DNA from: Cymbomonas tetramitiformis
Taxonomy: Eukaryota; Chlorophyta; Pyramimonadophyceae; Pyramimonadales; Pyramimonadaceae
Direction of reading: 5' to 3'
Length of the DNA: 27,208 bases
Assembly (NCBI GenBank): GCA_001247695.2
Contig: LGRX02027693.1
Span: 1-27,208 of the forward strand
Numbering within the stretch: position 1 is the first letter of the stretch; each line of letters starts with the position of its first letter. A program made the position numbers and the translations under genes. The notes under the pieces were generated by a model that was not told the origin of the DNA, made no database searches, and was given only the letters and a program-made list of their open reading frames with translations. Below are positions 9,723 to 18,680 of this stretch, piece by piece.

Positions 9723-10170
9723 CCATTCAGTACATTCGGGAGTGCCCCGTGTGTCAACGCCAGAAAACGAGGAGACACAAACCTTATGGTCAGTCACATA
9801 TACGATATTATGTGCCTAAGACAAAATGGCTTGATGTATCTCTTGACTGGATTACTGGCCTGCCTATCACCACTAATGGGCACGACAATATATTTGTGGT
9901 AGTGTGCCAATTCTCTCATCGCTGTCATCTCATTCCCTTCAACATGACCTGGACTGCTCAGCGTACTGCTTCAATATATATGCAGCATATCTTCAAGCTC
10001 CATGGTCTTCCGAGGAACATCATCTCAGATCGAGACCCCAGATTTACTTCTACATTCTGGCAAACACTGTGGAAATCTACTGGTACGAGATTGTCTATGA
10101 CGTCTTCACACCATCCACAGTCGAATGCAAGCAATGAAAGGAACCATGCCTTCATTGAGGACATCCTCAG
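9710..10170 (+). pseudogene. pol: Pol part 3: integrase CPVC finger and DDE core (frameshifted)
   Basis: In a frame +1 to part 2 this continues the integrase: YIRECPVCQ completes the HHCC zinc finger. The RNase-H-fold core follows, with the first Asp in LDWITGLP, the second in ISDRDPRF and Glu in SNERNHAF, in the usual D,D-35-E order. The reading runs to the CTCAG at 10170. Unspliced, it ends about 50 nt later at a TAA. Confidence 0.85.
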
Positions 10171-10247
10171 GTATTTTTCATTCTGTTCGATGCATGATTC
10201 ACCATCCTCTGGTTTATAAACTGATTAGATAGTATTTTTCTCCTCAG
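10171..10247 (+). other. 77-nt intron-like segment in integrase
   Basis: The segment begins GTATTT and ends TATTTTTCTCCTCAG, with a CTGAT branch-like motif about 20 nt before the end. Removing it joins phase-2 ends so that the integrase frame passes straight into the LPLVEFAINN block at 10291, with family-typical spacing to a Trp. TCCTCAGGT occurs at both borders, so a small tandem duplication around a former deletion is the main alternative. Confidence 0.5.
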
Positions 10248-10527
10248 GTGTTGTTGCAACGATACTTCAACCAATTCGTGGGAGGACAAGTTGCCTCTGG
10301 TGGAGTTTGCAATAAACAACACGGTTTCTGCTACTACTGGTCATTCACCATTTTATCTCGACTCGATGGCGCAGCCACTTTCGCCTCATGATCTGGCAAT
10401 CACTATTCTGCCAGAAGCTCCTGTTCCAATACAGAATGCTATTCGAGATCATTTTGACCAGTACTCGGCTGTACATGCCAACGCGGTAGATAACATTTCC
10501 CGAGCAGCAGAGATTAGCCATCAATAA
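10248..10527 (+). pseudogene. pol: Pol part 4: integrase C-terminal region
   Basis: It carries the LPLVEFAINN and TGHSPFYL motifs that follow the catalytic core in Gypsy integrases. It ends at a TAA (10525-10527) created by a 1-nt shift. The neighbouring frame from about 10514 reads on into part 5 as AINKTHMPRQYAVG. Confidence 0.8.
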
Positions 10528-10969
10528 GACTCACATGCCCCGGCAATATGCAGTAGGGCAGAAAGTTCTTCTACGGACCGAGTTTATCCAATGGACTGGT
10601 TTGACAGAGGCAGGCAGACACTTTAAGCAGCCATATATTGGGCCGTTTACCATATCTAAAGTGCTCAGCCATGGACGTGCTTATGAGTTAGATTTCGGGG
10701 ATCTCGATATTCGTATCCATCCGGTTCAGCCTGTATCCAGAATAGAGCTGTATAATGACTCAATTCAAGCACCTTTGCCTCTGCCACAGATGATCACCGA
10801 AGAAGGGCAACCACTGTTTGAGATATCACACATACTCTCAGATAAGATCACTAGAGGTGTCAAGTACTATTTAGTGCGATATGCAGGCTACGGCCCTGAG
10901 CATGACACCTGGGTCAAAGCCACAGAGCTGACCAATGCGGCAGACATGATAGCTGCCTATGAAGGCTAA
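10514..10969 (+). pseudogene. pol: Pol part 5: GPY/F-type region and C-terminal chromodomain
   Basis: The frame encodes the integrase C-terminal barrel (YAVGQKVLL, then YIGPFTISKV, a GPY/F-like block). A chromodomain follows: FEISHILSDK, YYLVRYAGYGPEHDTWVKA and the closing NAADMIAAYEG helix. The aromatic cage positions Tyr/Trp are recognisable. In chromoviruses this domain directs integration to modified chromatin. It is +1 relative to part 4. This domain justifies the chromovirus assignment. Confidence 0.9.
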
Positions 10970-11103
10970 CATTATATGAAGCCTATTGCCCTTACTTCTT
11001 GTAATATATATACTAATACATGTCGATCATCTATATACCTTGCTCTTAATGTTTTGTCATTATGTTGCATAGAAGCAGGAAATTGATCCTTCCTTGCTAA
11101 AGG
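10970..11103 (+). other. 3' untranslated region of the plus element, first part
   Basis: AT-rich, with no open frame of note. It ends in AAAGG, the candidate target duplication of the solo LTR that follows. Confidence 0.5.
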
Positions 11104-11832
11104 TGTAGTGAGCCTTGTACAAAATCATGCCCTTGCACAGATACGCATACATGCGGGTACCATATCTGTGGATAAATAAAAACTGCTATGCTACCTTTGC
11201 CAGACCGTGGGTTGTCATTCGGATTTTATGGCCAGTAATCCGAACTACCGGATACTGAGGTGGACGGAGTTGTGATCCAGAGTTATGCTTGACACACATA
11301 ACTAAAACGAATTTCACATTAGTACGTTGTCGAATCCACCCTATGAAATGTTCGTCAAAGCGCGCGTACCGGACCGAAAAAGGAGTTGAGCAGAGCGGGT
11401 GTAAGATTATAAATCCAATATCTAGTTAAGCAGGGCCTCTCCGCATGTATTAAATACAAGCCTTCAAAGGAAGGCTCCCCATGCCGCCTGTGAACCTCCA
11501 TAGTAGCTTCAGGAGGGGAGGAAGGGGTGGGTGCACTATATAAGGCCGAGAATCGTTCGTTAAATCGTCGATCATCGTTCGAAAAGGCGTCAACGGCAAG
11601 CGCAAATATCTATCCGTAACGTAAACCTCGGAAGATACCTTGAAACGTCACTCTGAAATACGATACGCAATTCATGGGGGCTACATCCTAAGAACTGTAG
11701 GGCTAAATGCCTAAGGTGAGGGTTTAAAGTGGACTCAGTTCCCCCCAATATCCTAAAACACCTTGAGGGACGCCTCATCGGTGTAAGAAGACTGGTACCA
11801 GCTCAACAACAAAGACATCAAAGACATATACA
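11104..11832. mobile_element. Possible solo LTR (729 bp) in the plus element's 3' UTR
   Basis: The segment starts TGTAGTGAGCC and ends GACATATACA, so its ends are TGTA...TACA. It is flanked by AAGG (extendable to AAAGG) at 11099-11103 and 11832-11836. A TATATAA box stands near 11535. No retroviral gene is present. Short termini and a 4-5 bp duplication can arise by chance, so this is only a hypothesis. Its sequence is unlike the chromovirus LTRs here. Confidence 0.4.
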
Positions 11833-11869
11833 AAGGTATGCACCCTATATTGTGAGGTCACAACTCTTT

Positions 11870-11883
11870 TAAGAGGGGAGATC
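11870..11883 (+). promoter_or_regulatory. Polypurine tract of the plus element
   Basis: AAGAGGGGAGATC lies immediately before the TGTCAGGG start of the 3' LTR. It is the expected primer site for plus-strand DNA synthesis. Confidence 0.75.
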
Positions 11884-12385
11884 TGTCAGGGATATGACCG
11901 ATGACATATGTGTCATACATGTCATACGTGTCATACCATGTCATACATGTCATGTCATGTCGTGTCATGTCATATGTTATAATGACATACAGTCGTCAGT
12001 ACGGTCGACTGTGACATGTACAGTCATACCATCTGTCATCCACTCACCATGAGTGACATCTGTCATCGAGAGGCTGATCACAACATCTCGATGATGAAGC
12101 AAGACAGTTCTTGAAGAACAAACTGTTCTGAAGGGACTCGTCTTCGCTTCTAGCATGAATTGAACACCATGCGGGTATCACATGGCTTATTCGATCAGCC
12201 GATACTGTTGTTCACCCAATGCCTTCGGGTTCACAACCCAATTGTGGTAACGCCTGAGAGGCGTGGGGGCATTGGCGTAAATGAGAGAGCATTGAGCTCG
12301 AGCAACACTTCTGGAGAAGAGTCTGCACTCATACCCACAATACTCTGCGCGTGTTATTGTCGTTCAATAATAGCCGTGCCATACA
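11884..12385 (+). mobile_element. 3' LTR of the plus element
   Basis: It begins TGTCAGGG directly after the polypurine tract and probably ends CATACA at about 12385. The U3 opens with a run of TGTCAT/GTCATAC repeats containing many short palindromes. A conserved GGGTTCACAACCC hairpin (12227-12239) is shared with the minus LTR. Divergence between the two LTRs is large, consistent with different insertion ages or subfamilies. The end is set by alignment to the minus LTR and is approximate. Confidence 0.75.
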
Positions 12386-13344
12386 GATCGCTTGCATAAC
12401 GAGCCTTATCACCACTCTTAGATCGGCGGCTAATAACCACATGCCACTGAGTACTTTTCATGGCATGTGACACGGTGTAATGAATTAGGGGCAAACTCTT
12501 GATGGGATACGCCGTGTCTTTCACAAGAAATACGATTGAAATGAAAAAGTTATGACATTTTGTATTATTTTCAAACTGCAGATAACCTGTTCTGCTGGCC
12601 AACTGGAGTTTTTGACATTCGGTATCTCGCGTACGGAGAGTTCAAGGCACCTCCTGGACAATCATGCGCCGTCAAGCAGCAAACCTGCATTAAATAACCC
12701 CATGCTGCCACCATACAAATTTTGGGGGATTCGGAGGACCCCCCCTGACAAGTAGTTCCAGAGTCTACGGATGCCCATCAACTCAATCTGCGTTACAAAC
12801 CCCAAGTAATAATCGCGCTATTTCGGTCCGTAGACTCGGGTTCCAGAGTAGGGGATAGGGATGCGGGGAATAAACTTATTATTTTTAAAATTTTAATATT
12901 TATAGAATAGGGGGTGATGTATGACACGACCAGTTGCCCAGTCGGTGCGGTGCGGTGCGGTGTCGATCCGGATGTCGTGTGGTTTATGAGACGTTAGGGT
13001 TAACTGTCGTGTCGGTCGGGTGTGTCACGCCTCACGAGACGGTTTTTAGTCTTATAGACTGACGAGGACGAGCAAGCCGAACGGAAGGGGAACACAAATA
13101 AATAACCGTCACACTCCGTGGGAATCACAGGCCGTTTGCCGAACAAACAAGCGTGCATAGGTTTAGCGCAGCAGTCTGGCGCGAAGCGAAACCAAGTGCT
13201 CGCAACAAGCTATCCTAATAAGGACGTCGGTCTCTGGTCTTGACTCTTGACGTCTGGACTCACAGCACTGGGCGATCAGCTGCGGGGTGGACAACTCTCC
13301 AGCGGAAGTGTTGCGGTGTGAGACTTCGGAAGCCATAGTCGCAT
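12386..13344. other. Intergenic stretch and presumptive promoter of the RING-DUF4246 gene
   Basis: No convincing gene. It holds a G5/C6 hairpin at about 12724-12746, an 11-bp inverted repeat (GAGTCTACGGA at 12761-12771, TCCGTAGACTC at 12827-12837), an AT-rich spot near 12880-12905 and a GTGCG microsatellite at about 12945-12962. GC content rises towards the gene. I see no unmistakable TATA box. Confidence 0.5.
12761..12837. repeat. 77-bp inverted-repeat segment
   Basis: Perfect 11-bp inverted arms GAGTCTACGGA/TCCGTAGACTC enclose 55 bp. GTTCCAGAG occurs just outside on each side, but not at symmetric positions. It could be a tiny MITE remnant or a structured RNA element. Confidence 0.45.
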
Positions 13345-15127
13345 ATGGAGACCACCGCACAGACTCAGGAGGCTCAGGAGCTCACCGCAAAAGCTGCTTG
13401 GGACAGTGCGACCAACGATCAGGCGGAGAGCCTGTGCATAATCTGCTTAGACTCGGCTCGGGCCGTGCGGCTGCTTCCATGCAACCACTGCACCACTTGC
13501 GCGACTTGCACGGCGAGGCTCATCGGCTCGAGCGCTGAGCGGCAATGCCCGTGCTGCCGCACCCAGTTCCAACGTGTCGAGTTGCACGCCCTCGATTCAG
13601 AGGATCAGAGCTCGCTGGAACGCGCGCTGACTTACGAGTCCGCCACAGGCGACGGACTCAGCCTCAAGGAGTTTCTATTGACGACTACTATAGAACCGTT
13701 CGTGCTCCATGCGGATGGCAAGATACCCGTCACATTGGTCCAGAGGATGGGTGCTGCGCTCGAGATCGACGCGCTGTGTGAGGGAGCAGATGAGGCCTCG
13801 CTCTTTAGTGGTACCCGCGACCGCTATTGGACAGACCTAATCGACCCCGACCTCTGCTTGACACCGCCGGGCTCAGCTGAACTCGCCAGGTGGCAGGCGG
13901 CGGAGGCGGAGACGGACGCTTCGGGTGTCGTTCGTTGGGCCTCTTGGGTGAACCACCTGGATGCCGCGCGGCACCGACCGCTGCTCGCGGACCTTGCCGC
14001 GATACTGACGCTTGCGCTGCCACAGCTCGAGGACGTGAGCGGCCATCGCCTGCGCGGCAAGCGGCTACAGGTGGTGGTCGGTGCCTTTCAGCACATGATC
14101 TTCTCCGTGGACCAGTCGCAGCAAACTTTTTACCGAGTATCGGATTGGCACATCGATGGCACGCCGGAAGAGCGCGTGGTCGCCACTGCCACGTGCTACG
14201 TCGAGGTCAGCACGAGCCTGGTCGGCGGCGGCGTCGAGTTTGCGCGGCAGGCGGAGGTGTGGGTCGACGAACCAGAGGCGACGGTGACGGTTCAACCCAC
14301 AAGTGGCTCGCTGCTGGTCTTCAATAACGCCCTGCTGCGCCACCGTGTGCACACAATCAGTGGCAGTGGACGCCGTCGCCTCATCGTCTTCCACTTGATC
14401 GACCCCGGATATCGCCAAGAGCCATCCGCGGCAACGCTTCCACGGCAGCTCTGTGCACAGCGGCGGCGCGAGAGTCTCACCGCACTTGCCGCCGCGTTCA
14501 CCGAGGTGCTCCACCTGAGGGCTGTACCTCCCGAGGTCTTGGAGCTCGTGTGGAGCTTTGCTTCGACAGGTGCCACTTCCGAGGAGCTGCAGCGGCGGCG
14601 AGATGATAGCAGGCGATGCCGGCTCATGCCACGCGCGGATAGTACAGGAACGTTGGCGCCCAGAACCCGACGTGCCACTGGCACTGGCACTCTCTTTGTG
14701 TCGGAGTGGCAAAGTGGCACTGGCACAAGCAGCGATTTTGAAGGTGATAATGGCGATGATGAATTTTATTCCCGAATAGCAGCTATTGATTTGGTCCGGC
14801 TATTGATATAATCCTCACCGGTTTTGTTGTATCTCAGGCACGACTTCACCACGAAGAACGATGGCCCCAGCTCGATTTGCCACTGGCACTTTTCGAAGAA
14901 CGATGGCCCCAACTCGATATGCCACTGGCACTTTTTACCGCGGTGAAAATAATTTGAGCATTTCTGAAGGTGATAGTGGCAGCGATGAATTTGCACTGAC
15001 TATTCCAGAATAGCAGCTATTGATTTGGTCTGGCTCTTGATATAATCCTCACCGTTTTTGTTGTATCTCAGGAATGGGAACGCCACCCCCAGCTTCTCGG
15101 AATGAACGCCGTTGTTCAATCATGTGA
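13345..15127 (+). CDS. RING-finger / DUF4246-like 2-oxoglutarate oxygenase fusion, 3-exon model with CaaX end
   Basis: The proposed exons are 13345-14743, 14838-14969 and 15072-15127 (528 residues). The ATG at 13345 follows an in-frame TAG at 13336. Residues 31-71 form a C3HC4 RING (C31, C34, C46, H48, C52, C55, C68, C71), the usual E3 ubiquitin-ligase signature. Residues about 195-365 resemble DUF4246: WVNHLDAARH, then the iron-binding pair in WHIDG (H269, D271), a distal His in LLRHRVH (H333) and Arg in GRRRLIVFHLIDPGYR (about R345) for 2-oxoglutarate. A Pro-Pro-Glu-Val-Leu helix region follows. The tail repeats a Thr-Gly-Thr/Arg/Pro motif and ends RRCSIM, a CaaX box. If splicing does not occur, translation ends at 14811 (488 residues). 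GC content is far higher than in the flanks. Substrate unknown. Confidence 0.75.
14744..14837 (+). other. Proposed intron 1 of the RING-DUF4246 gene (94 nt)
   Basis: Starts GTGATA after GAAG, contains in-frame stops and a CTCAC branch-like motif, and ends TTTTGTTGTATCTCAG. The acceptor is strong; the donor lacks the usual G at +5. The phase-1 join opens a frame whose product continues the repeat seen at the end of exon 1. Confidence 0.55.
14970..15071 (+). other. Proposed intron 2 of the RING-DUF4246 gene (102 nt), homologous to intron 1
   Basis: Starts GTGATAG after GAAG and ends GTTTTTGTTGTATCTCAG. It aligns almost throughout with intron 1, so intron and neighbouring exon edge were duplicated together. 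It is also phase 1 and leads to a 19-codon last exon ending in TGA at 15125-15127. Confidence 0.55.
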
Positions 15128-17689
15128 TATCCATGATTTCTTCAACGTGGTGTTGGTCGATATTTCAAGGAGTAGTATAAATATTTGATATTTTCCACAC
15201 TTCTATTGAGGTTGAATACGTATTTGAATGTACCATCTCGAATTCCTTTCCTCGAGGGCTTTAAGTGTACTATAGTCTGAGCGATACAATATTCCAAGCA
15301 AATATTTTGGTGGCGTAAATCGCATCGCTTCATTGTGGTATGTAATATGATGTGTATACGAGCCCGGTCATAGTGTTATCTTTCCCGTCTTAATGTCACT
15401 GGTTGCATCGACCCTTCAACCCTCGATAGCAAGCTCGAAATCAGCGGGACTCTGGTTAGATTATGGACCATGCACTGACACTTTCTTTACATATCACATC
15501 CCATTTTCTTCATTTTCGAGATTTTTTTTGCATTTTCGACTACACCTCGAGGCATCATGGACTCTGCTTAGTCCAATGTTAATCCGCTATCAATGCATAG
15601 TGATGGTATATCATGTCACAGTATTCATTCACTGTCCGAAACATAGGCTACACGAGACATAAGCCACTGTACGCAATCAACGCATCATCCTGACCAGCGT
15701 GCTACGATCGGGATTTTGACAAAATCATAGGAACCGAATGATGCTACAATCGGCGTCTCTTCTGAATGTCTCACGGCAATACATGCATGCGAGTTGTGTA
15801 AGCTTCCAAATCTGAAATGTAAGCTTCCACAACTGGTGTCACCATCGTCGGCATGGTCATCCATCATCGATAATCTGTCGCAAACTGCCATAACGTAAAG
15901 TACACTGTAGAATCTGCGTAATTTCATGAGTCGAGAGATAGAAATAATCTGAAATGAGAATGCATATACTCTGCCGTATCTGTAAGAACCTTCACGGAAA
16001 ATATGTCTGTCACACCCATCGCCCCTTCAGTCTGTGCTGTCTTCATGCACGGAACATGGCATTCATCGAATACGTGGTATCGACCGGTGTTGTGAATACA
16101 TGTAATATAAGGTGGTGATCACTATTAGGGATCTCTTGTGCCGTCAAATTCTGCAGGTAACGCTGCCTGTGGTGTCGACAACAACCATGTTTGCGATGAT
16201 GTTCGATGACACTGCTTATTGCATGCATGTCTTATAGTCGGTTATCGAAGAACGCATTTTGGTAACGAACTCAATTATCTGTGACAAGACAGAGAGACAG
16301 CAGTACCATTATAATTCATTTTTGTGTCCGCGGCGTTTGCCCTTGTGTTGTGGATGTGCTTGCGGCTGCGTCAGCATGAGTTGCTGTCGGTTTTCAAGCC
16401 CTTTGCGTGCATTGGTTCGGGCAACCAAGTTTGCATATAATATGGTCGTTGCCAAAGTCGCTCTGGCAATGATGGCATCCAAGAGCGTTGTATCTTATCG
16501 CTGAAAGATGGATGTTGTGGGGCAAGAGGTGCAAACTAAGGTGGTTGCATATACTAATGTTGCTCGTGTTACTGTTGTTGCATACCGACGTGCTGCAATT
16601 GGGTCATGTTATGCACTTCGTGTGGATATCCCGATTGAGCAGTAGCCCTTGGATGGGCCGAAGTCATCTGAGATGCTTATTATTTGTTTGGGATACCTGT
16701 ACCTTATTGGTATGCGCCTTGGCGGACTCTGCTCTGAGGCGTTTGTTTTTGCCTGATCCTTTCGCTCGGAAATGTGGTCGCTCATCAGAGTGATATTCTC
16801 GAGTAGTATATCCTAGGATAATATCAGAACTCGGGGTTTGTACAAATAGATTCTGCACAACTAATAAATCCTAAACCCGCTCGGCCGTTCGATCATCAGA
16901 GCATTATTCAACTCTGAGTACTACTACTACAGTCGGTCACTGCGGTCTGTACGGATTAGTACCTAATTCTGTAACCAGGGCCCGACACCGAGACTCTCGG
17001 GAGGGCTGCCTGTAATTGATCTCAGCTCTTGGGTGCGCGTCAAGGGTTGTGGCTTTGACCGATCCTTGTCCCGCGTCCAGTGATAAACTGAGAGATCTCA
17101 ACACCTTGTGCACATTCTTAGGTGTTCGGCGGATAAGACTTTGAGGATCCTTGTAGGGTGGCTCGTCCTTAGACAGAAGTTTCTGTAAACCGCCATGCTT
17201 TTGAGGTGTATCAAGCTGCTCAACACCTCACGCACATTCCAGTTGTAAGATCTTTGTCGGACGTGCAACTATCGCATGAATCACAAACAAAGTCACGAGT
17301 ATACCTGAATATCAAGGAGTATATACCGGGCCAGAGGTAGTTGACCGGTGACTGTGGATCGGCTATAGCCTGAATGTCTGACAGCAGGCTCACCGGTGCT
17401 GGGTCTAAACATCATGACGAAAGCGTTCAGAGTTCAAGATATATTCGCAAATACGGTTTAGGCCGTTTTGTAGTTCGAATCATCTTTGAGATAGCATAGT
17501 GTGGATACAGTCATCCATTATCTGCGATGTGATCAACACGGATGCATACTAGGTCACGTTGTCTCTAAGGACCATCAAGAAAGAGCATTGTACTTGAAGC
17601 ATGGCTCGTCCTCCTCCAGTTAGCAGACGTTAAAAGTAGACCCGTTGGGGCATGTAGCACGGCTAGGTGGACGGGCTTGCACTATAAAT
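15128..17689. other. Gene-poor stretch without recognised features
   Basis: I found no open frame with family-like residues on either strand. The longest are about 100 codons and unconvincing; one at 16488-16793 is Leu-rich, which follows from a GTTG/TGCTG-rich stretch. A 12-bp direct repeat (TGTAAGCTTCCA) lies at about 15796-15835. About 16860-17480 is mixed-composition unique sequence with no tRNA or rRNA signature I could see. Confidence 0.5.
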
Positions 17690-18600
17690 TGCATAATCAA
17701 TGAAAATGGCATTAAGAAGTCGCAAGAAGTTTCAAGAACATGTGAAAAGTTATAAGAAATCACCCGAAGGCAATATTTCACATTTATGATAATTACTGTG
17801 GCCACACGGCTGCTATACAAGTCGCAGATGGGCCGCGGAGCAGAAAATGCATGTCTCGTGGGCGCGTGAGATATGCAAATGATACGGTGAAGTTATTAGA
17901 AGTTGTGAGAAGTATCTAGAAGCTATTACTAGGCATCGAGAAGTGATATTTCACATCGGGTCACGATCACGGGGCGTTGGGGAGCTAATTTCGTCTGTAA
18001 ACTGGCTGCAAAACAGAAAAATGCATGTCTCGCGGGCGCGTGAGATATGCAAATGATACGGTGAAGTTATTAGAAGTTATGAGAAGTATCTAGAAGTTAT
18101 TACTAGGCATCGAGAAGTGATATTTCACATCGGGTCACATTCGCGGGGCGTTGGGGAGCTAATTTCGTCTGTAAACTGACTGCAAAACAGAAAATGCATG
18201 TCTCGTGGGCGCGTGAGATATGCAAATGATACCGTGAAGTTATTAGAAGTTGTGAGAAGTATCTAGAAGTTATTACTAGGCATCGAGAAGTGATATTTCA
18301 CATCGGGTCACATTCACGGGGCGTTGGGGAGCTAATTTCGTCTGTAAACTGGCTGCAAACCAGAAATTGTATGTCTCGCGGGCGCGTGAGATATGCAAAT
18401 GATACGGTGAAGTTATTAGAAGTTGTGAGAAGTATTTAGAGGTCATACCTAGGCAATGAGAAGCGAAATTTCACATCGGGTCATATTCACGGGGTGCTGG
18501 GGAGCTAATTTCGTCCGTAAAAAGAGTTGCAAAGCAGAAATTGCATATATTGCGGGTGCGTGAGATATGCAAATGATACGGAGAAGTTATTCGAAGTATG
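17690..18600. repeat. Satellite-like tandem array, period 173-174 bp, about 5 copies
   Basis: The anchor G(G/T)GCGCGTGAGATATGCAAATG-type core recurs with anchors near 17861, 18035, 18208, 18381 and 18555. That gives steps of 174, 173, 173 and 174 bp. Inner copies are nearly identical; the outer two are more diverged, and a degenerate unit starts near 17700. Each unit includes several GAAGTTAT/AGAAGT direct subrepeats and a near-palindrome CTCGCGGGCGCGTGAG. The array ends about 80 bp beyond the 3' end of the transposase gene, so it may be a subterminal region of that transposon. Confidence 0.9.
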
Positions 18601-18680
18601 TACAAGTCATAACAATATACACCGCAACATAAAAATATCTACAATATATACAATATATACATATACATAACACTAGAATC

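Larger units (their letters stand above)
6179..12385 (+). mobile_element. Ty3/Gypsy chromovirus, plus copy, 5' end displaced by nested insertion
   Basis: From left to right: truncated gag, protease, RT, RNase H, zinc-finger and DDE integrase, chromodomain, 3' UTR, polypurine tract and 3' LTR. The missing 5' LTR and N-terminal gag are expected to the left of the window, beyond the inserted minus element. It is inactive as it stands: a MITE interrupts RT, two one-base frameshifts and an intron-like segment interrupt integrase, and gag is split. Confidence 0.85.
14740..15073. repeat. Tandem duplication at the 3' end of the gene
   Basis: A block of about 95-105 bp (from GAAGGTGATA to GTTGTATCTCAG) occurs at 14740-14837 and 14966-15071. 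Between them a 42-bp unit encoding RRTMAPxRxATGTF is present twice in tandem (14853-14936). Confidence 0.85.

Noticed and set aside
13805..14726. Minus-strand frames of 72-215 codons opposite the RING gene
   Set aside because: Antisense shadows in GC-rich coding DNA; the plus frame carries the RING and oxygenase motifs.
16488..16793. Possible small membrane protein with a Leu-rich stretch
   Set aside because: The Leu run comes from TTGCTG-rich DNA, there is no family similarity, and the flanks show no other gene signals.
17400..17490. tRNA gene suggested by GTTCGAATC
   Set aside because: No matching A box, acceptor stem or cloverleaf pairs around it.
17690..18600. CRISPR array
   Set aside because: Units repeat over their whole 173-174 bp with no unique spacers, and the window is eukaryotic. 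It is a satellite-like tandem repeat.
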